The translations under genes were made by a program, and so were the position numbers. This document shows positions 3,934 through 5,189 of a stretch of DNA of 5,189 nucleotides, in pieces. Source of the stretch: a bacterium (GTDB lineage Bacteria > Verrucomicrobiota > Verrucomicrobiia > Limisphaerales > UBA11358); NCBI GenBank assembly GCA_021781185.1, contig JAJXXI010000526.1, positions 1 to 5,189 on the forward strand, in the 5' to 3' direction. The notes beneath the pieces are model-generated. The model was given only the letters and a program-made list of their open reading frames with translations. It was not told where the DNA came from and did not search any database. Each line of letters starts with the position of its first letter. The first letter of the stretch is position 1.

Positions 3934-5189
3934 TCATTCCTCCGCGAAGGCTGCGAAGCTGTGCGGCAGCAGATGAACCTTGAAGGAAACCCGCGGTTCG
4001 CAGGGATTATTTCGCAGTTCCCGATCCGGCGGCGCAGCGGGCAAGCGACCTTCAATGGTCTGCCCGGTCACCAGGTTTTTCAGCTTCGTGATGTTCCCCG
4101 TCACGGAAACCTGCACGTCCGCTTCCGTCGGCAGGAAGGATTCCGCGATGAACGTGTGATTGTCATACGCAAACAATGCGACCTGGGCCGGACCGTCCAG
4201 GCGGACCGGGAATCCGCGCATCAGATATTGTTTGATGGCGCTGGTGACGTTCGGCGGCAGGGCGTAGAGGTCGTTGAAATTATCGGGCATGGTCCAAATA
4301 TAAAGCACGCCCCTGGCATAACGATCCATCAGGAAAAGCGGAATGGCATTGCCATTGGCCTCGGCGCGGACGAGCGACCACGCGTCGTTCGTGAGAAAAT
4401 CAATTTCGGGAAACAAGACGTCCGCACTTGCCTCGTCGTCAAGCGCGGAGAAGTTGCCGGCGCCGAAGCCGCCGGAATACTGGTGTGCGATTACTTTCCG
4501 GTCGGTGCAACGCGCCTCGACAATGTCCTCAATGCCCCGGCCCTGCAACGCGCGAAGCAGACCCGACGTGATGACCACCGATTTGCCGGCCCGCAACTGA
4601 TGCTTGATTTTGGCGACGAGGTCCGGGTCGGACTTGGCGGATTCGGTCAGCAACACCATGTCGGCATTGGTGGGAAATTCCGGCCGCAGATCAATGGGAA
4701 TGCCGATCATCCCGAAATAATTGTGCAGGAAATCCTCGCCGCTGGATTGATACGGTCTGTAACTGGCGATGCCGATGGGATTGCCCAACCTGCCCACCAC
4801 GGCGTCCGCCTGTTCGAGGGAATAACCCGCCACGCGCGCCAGCGTCGGGCCGGCATCGCCTTTCGCCATTTCTGCGTAGTTAAAACTGGTTGGAAAATTT
4901 GCCCAGGCCGCGCGGTCGCCGGGATCAATCGGGCGGGTCATGGCCGACCACTCGAACAGCATCATCTGCCGCGCCTTGGCAAACATCGTGTCCCAAAGCT
5001 GCTCGGCATAGCGGTCAAGGTAACGCAGGCTGTAGGTGTCCACCCAGCCGCCGCCGTTGCGCCCCGGCGCGATGTTGTCGAAATAACGGATGATTTCGTA
5101 GCTCTCGTATGGCTGCAAATGCTGGTCGGTGATGACCGGATCGCGCGTCTCGGTCCCGGTGTAGATGCCGTCAAAAATTTTGGGCTCTT
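3934..5189 (-). CDS. C-terminal part of a putative glycoside-hydrolase-like protein (GH42-like domain order), cut by window edge
   Basis: The frame is open from the right edge to a TGA at 3936-3934, giving 417 visible residues; the start lies outside, so internal TTG or ATG codons are not the start. Residues 1-85 (FDGIYTGTETRDP, GGGWVDTYSLRYLD, MMLFEWSAM) look like the end of a TIM-barrel with aromatic and acidic residues. Residues about 170-330 contain ADMVLLTESAKSDPDLVAKI then HQLRAGKSVVITSGLL, a Rossmann-like beta-alpha pattern resembling the amidotransferase-fold trimerisation domain of GH42 enzymes. Residues about 335-415 (VALFAYDNHTFIAESFLP, LKNLVTGQ, FKVHLLPHSFAAF) look like the small C-terminal beta-sandwich common in glycosidases. 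The domain reading is inference from pattern; I cannot name the family, and the catalytic residues cannot be assigned. It converges on the GH1 gene with a 103-nt spacer, so the two are not co-transcribed but may share a carbohydrate theme. Coding is certain; the function is tentative. Confidence 0.75.
   Translation of the reverse strand, partial: EPKIFDGIYTGTETRDPVITDQHLQPYESYEIIRYFDNIAPGRNGGGWVDTYSLRYLDRYAEQLWDTMFAKARQMMLFEWSAMTRPIDPGDRAAWANFPTSFNYAEMAKGDAGPTLARVAGYSLEQADAVVGRLGNPIGIASYRPYQSSGEDFLHNYFGMIGIPIDLRPEFPTNADMVLLTESAKSDPDLVAKIKHQLRAGKSVVITSGLLRALQGRGIEDIVEARCTDRKVIAHQYSGGFGAGNFSALDDEASADVLFPEIDFLTNDAWSLVRAEANGNAIPLFLMDRYARGVLYIWTMPDNFNDLYALPPNVTSAIKQYLMRGFPVRLDGPAQVALFAYDNHTFIAESFLPTEADVQVSVTGNITKLKNLVTGQTIEGRLPAAPPDRELRNNPCEPRVSFKVHLLPHSFAAFAEE

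Noticed and set aside
3306..4055. 249-codon minus-strand frame spanning the GH1 end and spacer
   Set aside because: Crosses the convergent junction and is Arg-rich; it overlaps two well-supported genes in other frames.
1..5189. CRISPR array, tRNA/rRNA, transposase, phage or toxin-antitoxin module
   Set aside because: Reading both strands showed no regularly spaced repeats, no tRNA-like cloverleaf and no signature motifs of these elements.

Overview
This window looks like a stretch of a free-living, moderately GC-rich bacterial chromosome, most likely Verrucomicrobiota (Pedosphaera/Limisphaerales-like). That placement is an inference. It rests on the bacterial SUI1/YciH protein with an N-terminal extension, start sites lacking Shine-Dalgarno sequences, the carbohydrate-active enzymes, and an intergenic sequence style I remember from that phylum. 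No rRNA or other marker gene is present to confirm it.

Layout: (1) 1-119, minus strand: the first 39 codons of an HU-family nucleoid protein, cut by the window edge. (2) 120-393: a divergent intergenic region. (3) 394-792, plus: a SUI1/eIF1-like translation factor (YciH). (4) 893-1735, plus: a membrane-anchored coiled-coil protein with a C-terminal OmpA/MotB peptidoglycan-binding domain, preceded by the best promoter-like sequence in the window. (5) 1736-1956: a spacer between convergent genes with two interleaved inverted repeats, one of which resembles a terminator for the minus strand. (6) 1957-2338, minus: a small gene of unknown function split by a one-base frameshift. (7) 2339-2543: a divergent intergenic region holding a GC-rich repeat-like block and a possible 29-codon leader ORF. 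(8) 2544-3830, plus: a compact cytoplasmic family 1 glycoside hydrolase with both catalytic glutamates. (9) 3831-3933: a short spacer between convergent genes. (10) 3934-5189, minus: the C-terminal 417 residues of a large protein whose domain order resembles a glycoside hydrolase (GH42-like), cut by the right edge.

The genes do not form one obvious operon, because strand changes separate most of them. HU, YciH and the OmpA-like protein are housekeeping-type functions. The GH1 enzyme and the convergent glycosidase-like protein suggest a carbohydrate-use neighbourhood but are not co-transcribed. I find no CRISPR array, tRNA, rRNA, transposase or phage module, and no strong evidence for a new multi-gene system. 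The items most worth a second look are the frameshifted unknown gene, the interleaved inverted repeats, the recurrent placement of -10-like hexamers 11-14 nt before start codons, and the small ORF ending two bases before the GH1 start.
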